Assembly (NCBI RefSeq): GCF_022234545.1
Contig: NZ_JAIEUI010000012.1
Span: 62,001-126,000 of the forward strand
DNA length: 64,000 nt
Direction: 5' to 3'
Origin: Paenibacillus piscarius
GTDB taxonomy: Bacteria; Bacillota; Bacilli; Paenibacillales; Paenibacillaceae
Shown: positions 43,468 through 52,048 of the stretch, in pieces
Numbering within the stretch: position 1 is the first letter of the stretch
Layout: the number at the start of each line of letters is the position of its first letter
Notes under the pieces: generated by a model
Told to the model about the DNA's origin: nothing
What the model saw: only the letters and a program-made list of their open reading frames with translations
The model's database searches: none
Made by a program: the position numbers and the translations under genes

Positions 43468-45216
43468 TTAGGACATCTGGGCCTGAAGAATAGCGAAGCC
43501 GTAGGCCGGCAGCTTGAAGGACAGCTTGCCGCGTTCAGCGCGCAGCGCTTCGCCGTTCCACAGGTTCACCCAGTTGCGCTCAAGCACGTCCAGGCGGAAG
43601 GTCTGGGCGGTCTCATCCGTATTGATCAGCACGATGATCAGATCATCGTCCAGGCTGCGCTCGTAAGCCAGCTTGCTGCCCTGTGGTCCAGCTTCAAGGA
43701 AGCTGAAGCGTCCCGTACGCAGGGCCGGATGTGCGCTGCGGATATCAATCAGCTTACGGTAAAAGGCGAACAAGTCGCGGTCCTGCCGCTCCGGATTCCA
43801 CTCCATGCATTTCCGGCAGTCCGGATCTCCTGCACCGTCCATGCCGATCTCATCCCCGTAGTAGATGCACGGGGTGCCCATGAAGGTGAACTGGAACAGT
43901 GCAGCCAGCTTCATCTTGTGCTTGTCCCCTCCGGCAAGGGTCAGGAGGCGCGGGGTGTCATGGCTGTCCAGCAGATTGAAGGCAACCTCGCTGGCTTGCA
44001 GCGGATAGCGGGAGAGCTGTCTGCCGATCAAGCCTGCGAAGCCTTCCGCATCAAGCGTTCCATTGACGAAGAAGTCGAGCACCGCATCGGTGAACGGATA
44101 GTTCATGACAGCATCGAATTTGTCGCCTTCCAGCCACGGGGCGGATTCATGCCAGATCTCCCCGAGTATGTAAGCCTCAGGATTGGCCCGCTTGACCACC
44201 TTGCGGAAATCGCGCCAGAATTCATGATCCACCTCGTTGGCTACATCCAGACGCCAGCCGTCAATGCCGACCTCCTTGATCCAGAACTCGGCGACCTTCA
44301 GCAGATATTCCTTGACCTCGGGATGCTCTGTATTTAGCTTCGGCATCAGCGGCTCGAAGGCGAAGGCGTCATAGGTCGGAATATTGTTCACCACCTGAAG
44401 CGGATACTCACGGATGTGGAACCAGTTCTTGTACTCGGACGCTTCCCCCTTCTCCAGCACATCCACGAACGGAGCGAACGTGCGGCCCGAGTGGTTGAAG
44501 ACAGCGTCCAGCAGCACGCGGATGCCGCGCTCATGGCAGGCATCGACTAATCTTTTCAGAGTAGCAACATCGCCGAAATGCGGGTCCACCTGCATGTAGT
44601 CCTCTGTATCATATTTGTGATTGGTAGTGGCTGTGAAGATTGGCGTGAAGTAGATCCCCGTGATCCCCAGCTCGGTAAGATGATCCAGGTGGTCGATAAC
44701 ACCTTGCAGGTCGCCCCCGAAGAAGTTATCGGGCCGCGGCGTTCCGCCCCAGGGCTCTACATTCTCAGGGTTCAGGCTGGGATCGCCATTCGCGAAGCGT
44801 TCAGGGAAAATCTGATAGAACACCGCATCCTTCACCCAGGCCGGAGGCGTGAACACATCACCGCGGCTGATGTACGGGAATTCGAACAGCCGGTTCGGGG
44901 TGGCCGGACGCTCCTTCTGGAATTCGCTCTCGGTCATCCAGATGCGCTCATTGCCCTGCTGGAGCAGGAATCCGTATTTCAGCCTGCGGTAGAGCGGAAC
45001 CGACTCGCATTCCCAGTAATCGAACATATTATCCGAGGTGAACAGTGTCATAGGGATCAGTTCCTTGGTAGTGTCCCAGGCATATTTATCGCCGGCCCAG
45101 GCGTAGACCTCGGTCAGATCTCCTTTTTTGGCCCGCAGGCGCAGGTGGATCGTATTGTGATCGTAGGCGTACGACCAGTTGAGGCGGGGGCGGTGATAGA
45201 CGGCTTCTAATAACAT
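43468..45216 (-). CDS. Neopullulanase/cyclomaltodextrinase/maltogenic amylase (GH13 subfamily 20)
   Basis: 582 residues, no signal peptide. The N-terminal CBM34 domain (about 1-120: LLEAVYHRPRLNWSYAYDHNTIHLRLRAKKGD) is the hallmark of this intracellular group. The GH13 barrel follows: AVFYQIFPERFANGDP, DAVFNHSG, GIDGWRLDVANEVD with Asp 324, YILGEIWHES with Glu 353, and LLDSHDTPRLL with Asp 420. It hydrolyses imported cyclodextrins, maltodextrins or panose-type sugars; the exact preference cannot be read. ATG 45216 has AGGAGG seven bases upstream. An intrinsic-terminator-like hairpin lies in its leader at 45266-45330, and a weak LacI-type operator farther up. Confidence 0.92.
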   Translation of the reverse strand: MLLEAVYHRPRLNWSYAYDHNTIHLRLRAKKGDLTEVYAWAGDKYAWDTTKELIPMTLFTSDNMFDYWECESVPLYRRLKYGFLLQQGNERIWMTESEFQKERPATPNRLFEFPYISRGDVFTPPAWVKDAVFYQIFPERFANGDPSLNPENVEPWGGTPRPDNFFGGDLQGVIDHLDHLTELGITGIYFTPIFTATTNHKYDTEDYMQVDPHFGDVATLKRLVDACHERGIRVLLDAVFNHSGRTFAPFVDVLEKGEASEYKNWFHIREYPLQVVNNIPTYDAFAFEPLMPKLNTEHPEVKEYLLKVAEFWIKEVGIDGWRLDVANEVDHEFWRDFRKVVKRANPEAYILGEIWHESAPWLEGDKFDAVMNYPFTDAVLDFFVNGTLDAEGFAGLIGRQLSRYPLQASEVAFNLLDSHDTPRLLTLAGGDKHKMKLAALFQFTFMGTPCIYYGDEIGMDGAGDPDCRKCMEWNPERQDRDLFAFYRKLIDIRSAHPALRTGRFSFLEAGPQGSKLAYERSLDDDLIIVLINTDETAQTFRLDVLERNWVNLWNGEALRAERGKLSFKLPAYGFAILQAQMS

Positions 45217-45265
45217 AATGACTCCTCCTACAAAGTGATAATTGAACCTCCAATTCCGCCCACGG

Positions 45266-45330
45266 CAAAAAGGCACAACCGGGGTAAAAGCTACACCGAG
45301 GTTGTACCAGAGAGAAGGAACAGTGCCTTT
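45266..45330 (-). terminator. Terminator-like hairpin in the neopullulanase leader (attenuator candidate)
   Basis: On the minus strand, GGTACAACC and GGTTGTGCC form a 9-bp stem followed immediately by TTTTTG, about 50 bp before the start codon at 45216. An upstream AAAGGCAC (45330-45323) can pair instead with GTGCCTTT (45276-45269), sharing the second stem strand and covering the U run. The two pairings exclude each other, as in an attenuator. Confidence 0.5.
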
Positions 45331-45402
45331 AAATTAGGTGAAGAATTGGGTGGTTCATATTGGTTTGGATTATAGCATGGAAAGATGGAAGCTTCAAGAG
45401 GT

Positions 45403-45424
45403 TTGTACAAACAGTTGCACAAAG
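45403..45424 (-). promoter_or_regulatory. Weak LacI-type operator candidate upstream of the neopullulanase gene
   Basis: On the minus strand CTTTGTGCAACTGTTTGTAC resembles the reverse of the 35523 site (TTTGCGCAAACGTTTGC) with four changes. It lies about 190 bp upstream of the start at 45216, ahead of the terminator-like hairpin. Confidence 0.3.
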
Positions 45425-45632
45425 AAAATAAGGCAGGAAACCGATTTCCAATGTCTGTAAATTCAATAAAGTGGCCATTTTCATGAGATAATATTACATT
45501 ATATGGTTATATTTACGAGGGTAGAGAATTATGCGTGAATAAACAGTAGCTATTTGAAGTAATCGTGTGAAATATGGAGTAAATACCAATTTTATTTAAA
45601 TAAATGGCGTATTATTAGTTAATTTCATGTGT

Positions 45633-45671
45633 GCAAACGTTTTTACAATTACATTGATAGTGATGTATGAT
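45633..45671 (+). promoter_or_regulatory. malE promoter overlapped by a LacI-family operator
   Basis: -35 TTTACA (45642-45647), 18-bp spacer, -10 TATGAT (45666-45671). The operator-like GCAAACGTTTTTACA (45633-45647) covers the -35. The leader to ATG 45834 is about 155 nt. The remaining A/T-rich stretch 45425-45632 shows nothing specific. Confidence 0.6.
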
Positions 45672-45761
45672 GGATTCATGAATGAAGCGCTTTCTAAACA
45701 GAGTGCAACGCTTAAGTCAGAGGCAATTGGCAAAAGGAAGATTTTTTTTGGTTCTTCTGAA

Positions 45762-45777
45762 ATCGTTTGCGCAAAGT
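45762..45777 (+). promoter_or_regulatory. Second LacI-family operator in the malE leader
   Basis: ATCGTTTGCGCAAAG keeps the CGTTTGCGCAAA half of the 35523 site but has lost the left GCAAA. With the site at 45633 it could support looping or roadblock repression. Confidence 0.5.
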
Positions 45778-45833
45778 TGGGGGCATCATCTTGTAGTTAA
45801 GGCAAGATACAAAAACGGGAGGGGTTAACAGCA

Positions 45834-47168
45834 ATGCAGCTTAAAAAATGGATGGTACTTACTGCAGCCTGCTCAATGGCAATCTCGATTACGGCCTGCG
45901 GCTCGAACAACAGCAACGGAGGGAATGCGGCAGCTACCAATGCTCCGTCAGACAATGCGACAGCCACAAATAACGCCGGAGGAGACAGCGGGAATGCACC
46001 TGCAGCCGGTGATATCGTACCTGAAGAAGGCGCTTCCCTGGTCATCTGGGAGAGCAAGGAAGAAAGACAGTTCGCTGAGGAAGTGGCTAAGCAGTTCACT
46101 GCGAAATATAACGTTCCCGTCAAAATCGAAGAGGTTGCACCGCCGGATCAAGTCGGCAAGCTGACCCAGGATGGTCCTTCCGGCCTGGCAGCAGACGTTA
46201 TGGTCATTCCGCATGATAATCTCGGCAAGGCGGCAAGTGCAAGCCTGCTGCTTCCGAACGACATCTTCGCAGAGCAGACCAAGGCTGACAATACAGAGGC
46301 TTCCATTGTAGGCTCCTCTTATGACGGCGAGTTGTACGGATATCCGAGAGCAGCTGAAACTTATGCGCTGTACTATAATAAATCCCTGGTCAAGGAAGCT
46401 CCGAAATCCTTCGATGACGTGATTGCCTTCAGCAAGACCTTCACGGATAAAGCCAAGAACAGATACGGCATTATGTGGGAAGTCGGCAACATGTACTTCA
46501 ACTATCCGTTCATCGCAACGACAGGCGGCTACCTGTTCGGCAAGGACGGTACCGACAAGGATGATATCGGCCTGAACAATGAGGGCGCAATTAAGGGCCT
46601 GACTGAATATGCCAAGCTGAAGGAAGTTCTGCCGATCAAGAGCGGCGATATTAACCCTGACATCAAGCGCAGCCTGTTCAACTCGGGCGATGTAGCGATG
46701 GACATCAACGGACCTTGGGAGCTGGCCGGCTACAAGGAAGCGCTGGGCGACAACCTCGGGATCGCACCGGTCCCTACAATTGACGGCAAACAAGCAATTA
46801 CGTTCTCCGGGATCAAAATTTTCACCGTCAATGCTTACACACAATATCCGAATGCGGCTAAACTGTATGCCCAATTTGCTTCCGGCAAAGATTCACAGCT
46901 GATTCTCAACAAGCTGGTCGGCTCCGTACCGACCAACAATGAGGCGCTACAGGACCCGCAGATTACCAGTGATCCGTATGTATCCGCCTTCGCTGAACAG
47001 GCCAAGAGTTCCCAGCCGATGCCTTCCATTCCGGAGATGGGGAACGTCTGGAGTCCGGTTAACGCGGCCCTTCCTGCAATCTGGGACAACAACACAGATC
47101 CTAAGGCAGCCATGGACAAAGCCGTGCAGCAGATCAAGGATCTGAACAACGGAGCAGCTGCCCAGTAA
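45834..47168 (+). CDS. malE: Maltodextrin ABC transporter substrate-binding lipoprotein
   Basis: 444 residues. Lipoprotein signal with lipobox ISITACG (Cys about 22), an Asn/Ala/Thr-rich linker to about 62, then a family-1 binding protein: GASLVIWESKEERQFAEEVAKQFTAKY, LAADVMVIPHDNLGKAA, GELYGYPRAAETYALYYNKSLV, GDVAMDINGPWELAGYK and FASGKDSQLILNKLVGSVPTN. The MalE/MdxE type is inferred from sequence and from the neighbouring permeases and amylases. Its own hairpin (47211) separates it from malF, allowing surplus production of the binding protein. GGGAGGGG lies ten bases before ATG 45834. Confidence 0.92.
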   Translation: MQLKKWMVLTAACSMAISITACGSNNSNGGNAAATNAPSDNATATNNAGGDSGNAPAAGDIVPEEGASLVIWESKEERQFAEEVAKQFTAKYNVPVKIEEVAPPDQVGKLTQDGPSGLAADVMVIPHDNLGKAASASLLLPNDIFAEQTKADNTEASIVGSSYDGELYGYPRAAETYALYYNKSLVKEAPKSFDDVIAFSKTFTDKAKNRYGIMWEVGNMYFNYPFIATTGGYLFGKDGTDKDDIGLNNEGAIKGLTEYAKLKEVLPIKSGDINPDIKRSLFNSGDVAMDINGPWELAGYKEALGDNLGIAPVPTIDGKQAITFSGIKIFTVNAYTQYPNAAKLYAQFASGKDSQLILNKLVGSVPTNNEALQDPQITSDPYVSAFAEQAKSSQPMPSIPEMGNVWSPVNAALPAIWDNNTDPKAAMDKAVQQIKDLNNGAAAQ

Positions 47169-47210
47169 TCATAGCAATGTATATATCATAGCTTACAGTG
47201 GAATCCATCC

Positions 47211-47235
47211 GCCCGCCGCATAGCCTGCGGCGGGC
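47211..47235 (+). other. Intercistronic GC-rich hairpin between malE and malF
   Basis: GCCCGCCGCA and TGCGGCGGGC form a perfect 10-bp stem with a 5-nt loop TAGCC and no T run after it. It is suited to protecting the malE 3' end or partial termination, as in other binding-protein operons. Confidence 0.6.
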
Positions 47236-47275
47236 AGTTTCCTGAATTCCGCACGGAGAGGAGAACGGAAGGGAA

Positions 47276-48589
47276 ATGCAGCGACACAAAGCGAAAGCCG
47301 GGATACTGTCGGCCCTTTTTATGGGATTGGGACAAATATATAACCGCCAATTCATCAAAGGCATACTGTTCATAGCTGTAGAGGCAGGAGCACTTGCCTA
47401 CTTCATTAACAATCTGGGAAGAGCCTTCTGGGGCATTACCACACTCGGGGAATCGCCAAGCCGTCTGGAGAAGGTGAAGGGAATTGCCAAAATGGTTCCC
47501 GGGGACCACTCCATCGTCATCCTGATTGAGAGTCTGATTACTCTGCTGTTCTTTGTGTTATTCCTGATTGCCTGGTATATGAATATTAAGGATGCCTACG
47601 CAGTGGGTGCAGCACGCGAAAACGGACGTCCATCGCATACATTTAAGCAATCCGTACGGTTCATTCTCGATTATAAGTTTGCCCAGAGCTTTCTGCTGCT
47701 TCCGGGGATCGGGATTCTGTTCTTCACCATCATGCCGATTATCTTCATGATCATGCTGGCCTTCACCAACTATGCTGCGCCGAATCACATTCCGCCGGCT
47801 AAGCTGGTGGATTGGGTGGGGCTGGAGACCTTCCGCAATCTGCTGGTGCTGAAATCATGGAGCCATACCTTCTACGGTGTACTTACCTGGACCATCATCT
47901 GGGCGGTCCTTTCAACCATTACTACTTATTTCGGCGGAATGCTGGTCGCTCTGCTGATCAATCAGAAGGGGATTCGCTTCAAGGGCATGTGGAGAATGAT
48001 CCTCATCGTCCCTTACGCCATCCCGCAGATGATCTCCCTCCTGCTGATGCGCAACCTGTTCAACGGGCAATTCGGCCCGATTAACCAGTATCTCGGCTAC
48101 TTCGGACTCGGCGGCCTGCCGTGGCTGACGGACCCGTTCTGGGCCAAGGTTACCGTCATTGTTGTCAACATGTGGGTCGGGATTCCGGTATCCATGCTGC
48201 TGATTATGGGCGTGCTGACTACGATTCCGCGCGATATGTACGAGGCGGCTGAGGTTGACGGTGCCACCAATTATCAGAAATTCCGCATCGTTACCCTGCC
48301 GATGATCCTGTTCTCCACCGCGCCTACGCTGATTATGCAATTCGCAGGCAACATCAACAACTTCAATGCGATCTTCCTGCTGACCGGAGGGAATCCGGTG
48401 AACGGGAACTATCAATATGCCGGCTCAACCGACCTGCTCGTCACCTGGCTGTATAAGCTGACGCTGGATCAGAACAAGAATAATATGGCTTCGGCCATAG
48501 GCATCATTCTGTTCATCATTGTTGCCGGGTTCTCCCTGTACAACTACCGCCGGACCAAATCATTCCAAGAGGAGGACATGATCCAATGA
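47276..48589 (+). CDS. malF: Maltodextrin ABC transporter permease MalF
   Basis: 437 residues with about eight membrane helices. The N-terminus (ILSALFMGLGQIYNRQFIKGILFIAVEAG) is the extra helical segment typical of Gram-positive MalF/MdxF. The EAA loop that contacts the ATPase is EAAEVDGATNYQKFRIVTLP. The family forms the heterodimeric channel with MalG. It overlaps malG by four bases (ATGA). No ATPase gene follows, so a shared MsmX-type ATPase encoded elsewhere is presumed. Confidence 0.93.
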   Translation: MQRHKAKAGILSALFMGLGQIYNRQFIKGILFIAVEAGALAYFINNLGRAFWGITTLGESPSRLEKVKGIAKMVPGDHSIVILIESLITLLFFVLFLIAWYMNIKDAYAVGAARENGRPSHTFKQSVRFILDYKFAQSFLLLPGIGILFFTIMPIIFMIMLAFTNYAAPNHIPPAKLVDWVGLETFRNLLVLKSWSHTFYGVLTWTIIWAVLSTITTYFGGMLVALLINQKGIRFKGMWRMILIVPYAIPQMISLLLMRNLFNGQFGPINQYLGYFGLGGLPWLTDPFWAKVTVIVVNMWVGIPVSMLLIMGVLTTIPRDMYEAAEVDGATNYQKFRIVTLPMILFSTAPTLIMQFAGNINNFNAIFLLTGGNPVNGNYQYAGSTDLLVTWLYKLTLDQNKNNMASAIGIILFIIVAGFSLYNYRRTKSFQEEDMIQ

Positions 48590-49434
48590 TGATCGGACGC
48601 AAAGCGGTGAATTTCATTCGCCTGGGCTTAAGCTACATTGTACTCATTGCACTGGCCGTCGCTGCACTCTATCCGGCCCTCTGGATCCTGCTGGCATCCT
48701 TCCGGCCGGGCAAATCCTTGTATAGCAAGACGCTGATCCCTGAACAGTTTACACTGGGCCACTACAAGGAGCTGTTCACATCAGATATCTATATGTTTGG
48801 AACCTGGTATGCCAATACGCTGAAGATCGCGGTGTTCTCGATGCTGATCGGGGTAGTGCTTACGCTTTTGACCAGTTACGCGTTATCCCGGTTCCGGTTC
48901 CGGAGCCGCAAGACGACCATGTCCACCCTGCTGATCCTCGGGATGTTCCCGGGCTTCATGAGCATGATCGCCATCTATCTGCTGCTGAAGGAATTCAACC
49001 TGCTCGATACCCATCTGGCGCTGATTATCGTGTATGCGGCCGGAGCGCCGCTAGGAGGAACTCTGATTGCCAAGGGCTTCCTTGATACCATTCCGCGTTC
49101 GCTGGATGAGGCGGCACGGATTGACGGGGCGAGCAACTTCGGGATCTTCACCCGGATCATCCTGCCATTGTCGCGGCCGATGATTACGTATATGGCGCTG
49201 ACACAGTTTGTCGGACCGTGGGTAGACTTCATCTTTGCCAAGCTGATTCTGCGGACCAAGGAGAACTGGACGGTCGCGGTCGGTATGTGGGATATGGTCA
49301 ACACCATGCAGAATTCCAACTTCACGCTGTTTGCGGCGGGGGCGGTGCTGATTTCGGTACCGATTATGATTCTGTTCGGCTTCCTGCAGCGTCTGCTGGT
49401 GGACGGCCTGACCGCGGGGGCGAGCAAAGGGTAA
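48586..49434 (+). CDS. malG: Maltodextrin ABC transporter permease MalG
   Basis: 282 residues, six membrane helices, with EAA loop DEAARIDGASNFGIFTRIILP and the C-terminal FGFLQRLLVDGLTAGASKG that follows the MalG pattern of reaching into the ATPase dimer. The start ATG 48586 overlaps the malF stop; GGAGG at 48571-48575 is the ribosome site. It ends the malEFG operon, followed by a terminator. Confidence 0.93.
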   Translation: MMIGRKAVNFIRLGLSYIVLIALAVAALYPALWILLASFRPGKSLYSKTLIPEQFTLGHYKELFTSDIYMFGTWYANTLKIAVFSMLIGVVLTLLTSYALSRFRFRSRKTTMSTLLILGMFPGFMSMIAIYLLLKEFNLLDTHLALIIVYAAGAPLGGTLIAKGFLDTIPRSLDEAARIDGASNFGIFTRIILPLSRPMITYMALTQFVGPWVDFIFAKLILRTKENWTVAVGMWDMVNTMQNSNFTLFAAGAVLISVPIMILFGFLQRLLVDGLTAGASKG

Positions 49435-49458
49435 CCAGATCCGTGTTTTATGAATAAC

Positions 49459-49501
49459 AGGTGCGGCCTTAAGCAGTGATGAGGGGCTGCACCTTTATTT
49501 T
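49459..49501 (+). terminator. Terminator of malEFG
   Basis: AGGTGCGGCC and GGCTGCACCT with a ~16-nt loop, then TTATTTTT. Confidence 0.8.
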
Positions 49502-49547
49502 TGCGGGGATAGGTTCCCTGCATATTAAGGGGAGAGTGTAGCGTGCA

Positions 49548-51677
49548 ATGAAGCGGCGGCGTACATTGAACTTCAGCTCGGTTGGTGTCAAGTTGTTTGT
49601 CATATTGTTCTGTACCATTGTCCTGTTGTCCTCGGTTCTGGGTGTAACCTCCTACTACGCAGCCAAGGGTATTATCACTGACGAGGTCGCTGCTGCCTCC
49701 TCCCAGTCCATTGTGCAGGCGGCGGATAAGCTGGATTTCCTGTTCGCCGAATATGAGGCCTTATCCAGACAGTTTGCTGTAGATTCTTCATTAAAAGCGG
49801 ATATGGAAGCTATAGCAGATCCCGGCACGGGAACGGTGGCAAGGGCGGCGGCAGAGGACCGTATCCGGCGCAAGCTTGATTCGGTCAGGGGTTCGGACGA
49901 GCGGCTGCTCGGTGTCCGGCTGGTTGCCAAAAGCATGGTCGATGCTGAATCCTACAAATCGACAGGCATTACCGGTGTGCGCAGTGACGAGGGCATTCTG
50001 GCCCGCATGAAAGCGGTGGAGGCCGGCAAGGGTAATCCGGTCTGGTTCCCGGTAAGGGCCAAGGGCTTCTTCGATACCTATAGTGAGCCCACTCTGACCA
50101 TGGGCCGGCTGCTGCGGAATATCCAGAACCCGGCAGCGGAGTATTACATGCTGATTGAGGTGAAGGGCAAGGCGCTCGGCGGGGTGCTGTCCAATCTGCA
50201 TATCGGACAGGCCGGGGAGATCCGTATTCTGGATCCTGCGGGCAAGGTTGTATACAGTGCCGATAATTCGCTGCTGGGCCAGGCTTCATACATACATACG
50301 CCGGATATGCCGGGGGCTGGGAAAGAAACGGAGCAGGAGCCGGCTGGAACGGCAGAAGCTGTGAAGGTGCAGCGCGAAACGTTAAAAGACGCAGCACAGG
50401 AGCAGTCCTTCACAGCCGGGGATGAGCAGGGAAGCCCGCAGCTGGTGGTCTATCAGCCGCTGGCGACGGCGGACTGGACGCTGCTGGGCTATGCGCCGGT
50501 GAGCGATTTCACCAAATCTGCGGACCGGCTACTTTATATTACGCTGCTGGCCGTAGTGGCGGCGGCCCTGATTGCCCTGGTGATCGGCTATATCCTGGTC
50601 CGGCTGATCGGCCGTCCGCTCGGCAAGCTGGCCCGGCTGATGGAGGAGGGTGAGCGGGGTAATCTGCAGGTGCGGACGAGCTTCAAGGGACGTGACGAGA
50701 TTGGGCGGCTGGGCCACAGCTTCAACCGGATGATGGAGCAGATCTCCCTGCTGGCCGGGCGGAGCAGCAGCTCGGCCGCGGAGGTGCTGGCGACCTCAGA
50801 GCAGCTTGTCGCCGCTTCGGGGGCGATCAGCAGCCATGCCAGCGAGGTGGCTGCCGCCACCGGGGAGATAGCCGGCGGTGCAGCGAGTCTGGCCGCTGAG
50901 GCGGAGAGCAGCAACGCCAAGGTGGAGCTGATGGGCGGCAAGATGCGCGAGGTAGCCGGCACGAATGCGGTCATGGCTGCTTCCGCCGGGAAGGTCATGG
51001 CGGCCAGTGACCGGGGGGCGGAGCAGATGAGAAGACTGGTCGCCGAGAGTGAGAGTGTTCTCTCGATGATGGAGCGGATTCAGGACAATTCCGCCCGGCT
51101 ACGGGAGAGTACGGTCCTGATCCGCAGCATTCTCTCTCCGATGATTGCCATGAACAAGCAGACGAATATCCTGGCGCTTAATGCTTCTATAGAAGCGGTG
51201 CGCGCAGGCGCTGCGGGCAGAGGGTTCGTGGTAATTGCCGAGGAGATCCGCCGATTGGCCCAGCAGTCGAGCCAGTCGATTGCCACAGTCTCCAGTATTA
51301 CTGAGGAGATAGGCAGCCAGATTGAGAGTACGGTCATAGTCGTGGGGGAAGCCGCACCGTTATTCGGCAGCCAGATCGCTTCCGTCCGCGAATCCTCACA
51401 GACCTTCGAGAGTGTGCGGGCTGAGATGGAGGTGTTCAGCGGATATCTGGCCGAGTCCTCCGTGGCGGTCTCTGAGCTGACCGAGATCCAGCATCAGCTT
51501 GGTGAGTCGATGGCCAGTGTGATCTCCGTGGTGCAGCAGACCAGCGGCTCCACGGAGGAAGTAGCCTCCATGTCCTCCCAGCAGTTCACCGTCAGCAGAG
51601 AGCTGGTGACGCTGTCGCACAGGCTGGAGGAGCTGGCAGAGGAGCTGAAGGCGTCGATGCTGTCTTTTCAGGGGTGA
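49548..51677 (+). CDS. Methyl-accepting chemotaxis protein
   Basis: 709 residues. Membrane helix 1 (VKLFVILFCTIVLLSSVLGV), an extracytoplasmic sensor of about 270 residues with dCache-like features (DPGTGTVARAAAEDRIRRKL, VWFPVRAKGFFDTYSEPTL), membrane helix 2 near residue 330 (LLAVVAALIALVIGYILV in essence), HAMP (RPLGKLARLMEEGERGNLQVR), and a long signalling coiled coil with the hairpin tip NKQTNILALNASIEAVRAGA. Just downstream of malEFG, it could mediate taxis to maltodextrins, possibly through MalE; that is inference. AAGGGGAGAG precedes ATG 49548, and the malEFG terminator separates the two units. Confidence 0.9.
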   Translation: MKRRRTLNFSSVGVKLFVILFCTIVLLSSVLGVTSYYAAKGIITDEVAAASSQSIVQAADKLDFLFAEYEALSRQFAVDSSLKADMEAIADPGTGTVARAAAEDRIRRKLDSVRGSDERLLGVRLVAKSMVDAESYKSTGITGVRSDEGILARMKAVEAGKGNPVWFPVRAKGFFDTYSEPTLTMGRLLRNIQNPAAEYYMLIEVKGKALGGVLSNLHIGQAGEIRILDPAGKVVYSADNSLLGQASYIHTPDMPGAGKETEQEPAGTAEAVKVQRETLKDAAQEQSFTAGDEQGSPQLVVYQPLATADWTLLGYAPVSDFTKSADRLLYITLLAVVAAALIALVIGYILVRLIGRPLGKLARLMEEGERGNLQVRTSFKGRDEIGRLGHSFNRMMEQISLLAGRSSSSAAEVLATSEQLVAASGAISSHASEVAAATGEIAGGAASLAAEAESSNAKVELMGGKMREVAGTNAVMAASAGKVMAASDRGAEQMRRLVAESESVLSMMERIQDNSARLRESTVLIRSILSPMIAMNKQTNILALNASIEAVRAGAAGRGFVVIAEEIRRLAQQSSQSIATVSSITEEIGSQIESTVIVVGEAAPLFGSQIASVRESSQTFESVRAEMEVFSGYLAESSVAVSELTEIQHQLGESMASVISVVQQTSGSTEEVASMSSQQFTVSRELVTLSHRLEELAEELKASMLSFQG

Positions 51678-51696
51678 AGGGATGTTGAGTGAACGG

Positions 51697-51729
51697 GAGC
51701 AGAGGGCGTTGTCCTTCTGCTCTTGTTTT
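51697..51729 (+). terminator. Terminator of the chemoreceptor gene
   Basis: GAGCAGA and TCTGCTC arms extended by GG/CC, then TTGTTTTG. It lies 20 bp past the stop codon, before hairpin array 4. Confidence 0.75.
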
Positions 51730-51786
51730 GTCCAGGAGATTTAGGACAGTATCATACAAGCTGGGGAGAAGGCGTATGCAGGGCAG

Positions 51787-51915
51787 AATGTAATCGGAAA
51801 ACCGATCACATTTGGCTGGCGAGGGGCGTGTGGGCCGAATGTAATCGAAAAACCGATCACAATTGTGCTGGAGAGAGCTGCTTGGGCGGAATGTATGTTA
51901 AAAACCGAATACAAT
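51787..51915. repeat. 51-bp-period hairpin array 4 (3 units)
   Basis: Units begin at 51787, 51838 and 51890 (51 and 52 bp). Units 1-2 have left arm AATGTAATCG and right arm CGATCACATT or CGATCACAATT. Unit 3 is decayed, AATGTATGTT with CGAATACAAT. Spacer pattern is again G-rich (TGGCTGGCGAGGGGCG). It lies after the chemoreceptor terminator and upstream of the AraC gene. 51916-52048 shows nothing further except the ribosome site. Confidence 0.9.
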
Positions 51916-52048
51916 GTCCCAGCACGCGCGCTAGATATTCTGATATGTAGACGTGTATGAATGGGCAGGGGGACGATCTACTTCTTGTCCTGTCCGCGCT
52001 CAAGCGATACACTGGTGCTATTGATACTGGCAGAGCGGAGGCGGCGGT

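Noticed and set aside
45300..45330. T-box riboswitch before the neopullulanase gene
   Set aside because: A TGGTAC-like piece next to a terminator stem is suggestive, but there is no T-box consensus, specifier loop or amino-acid-related gene.
45684..45697. cre site in the malE leader (ATGAAGCGCTTTCT)
   Set aside because: Only the right half fits; the left TG position is shifted.
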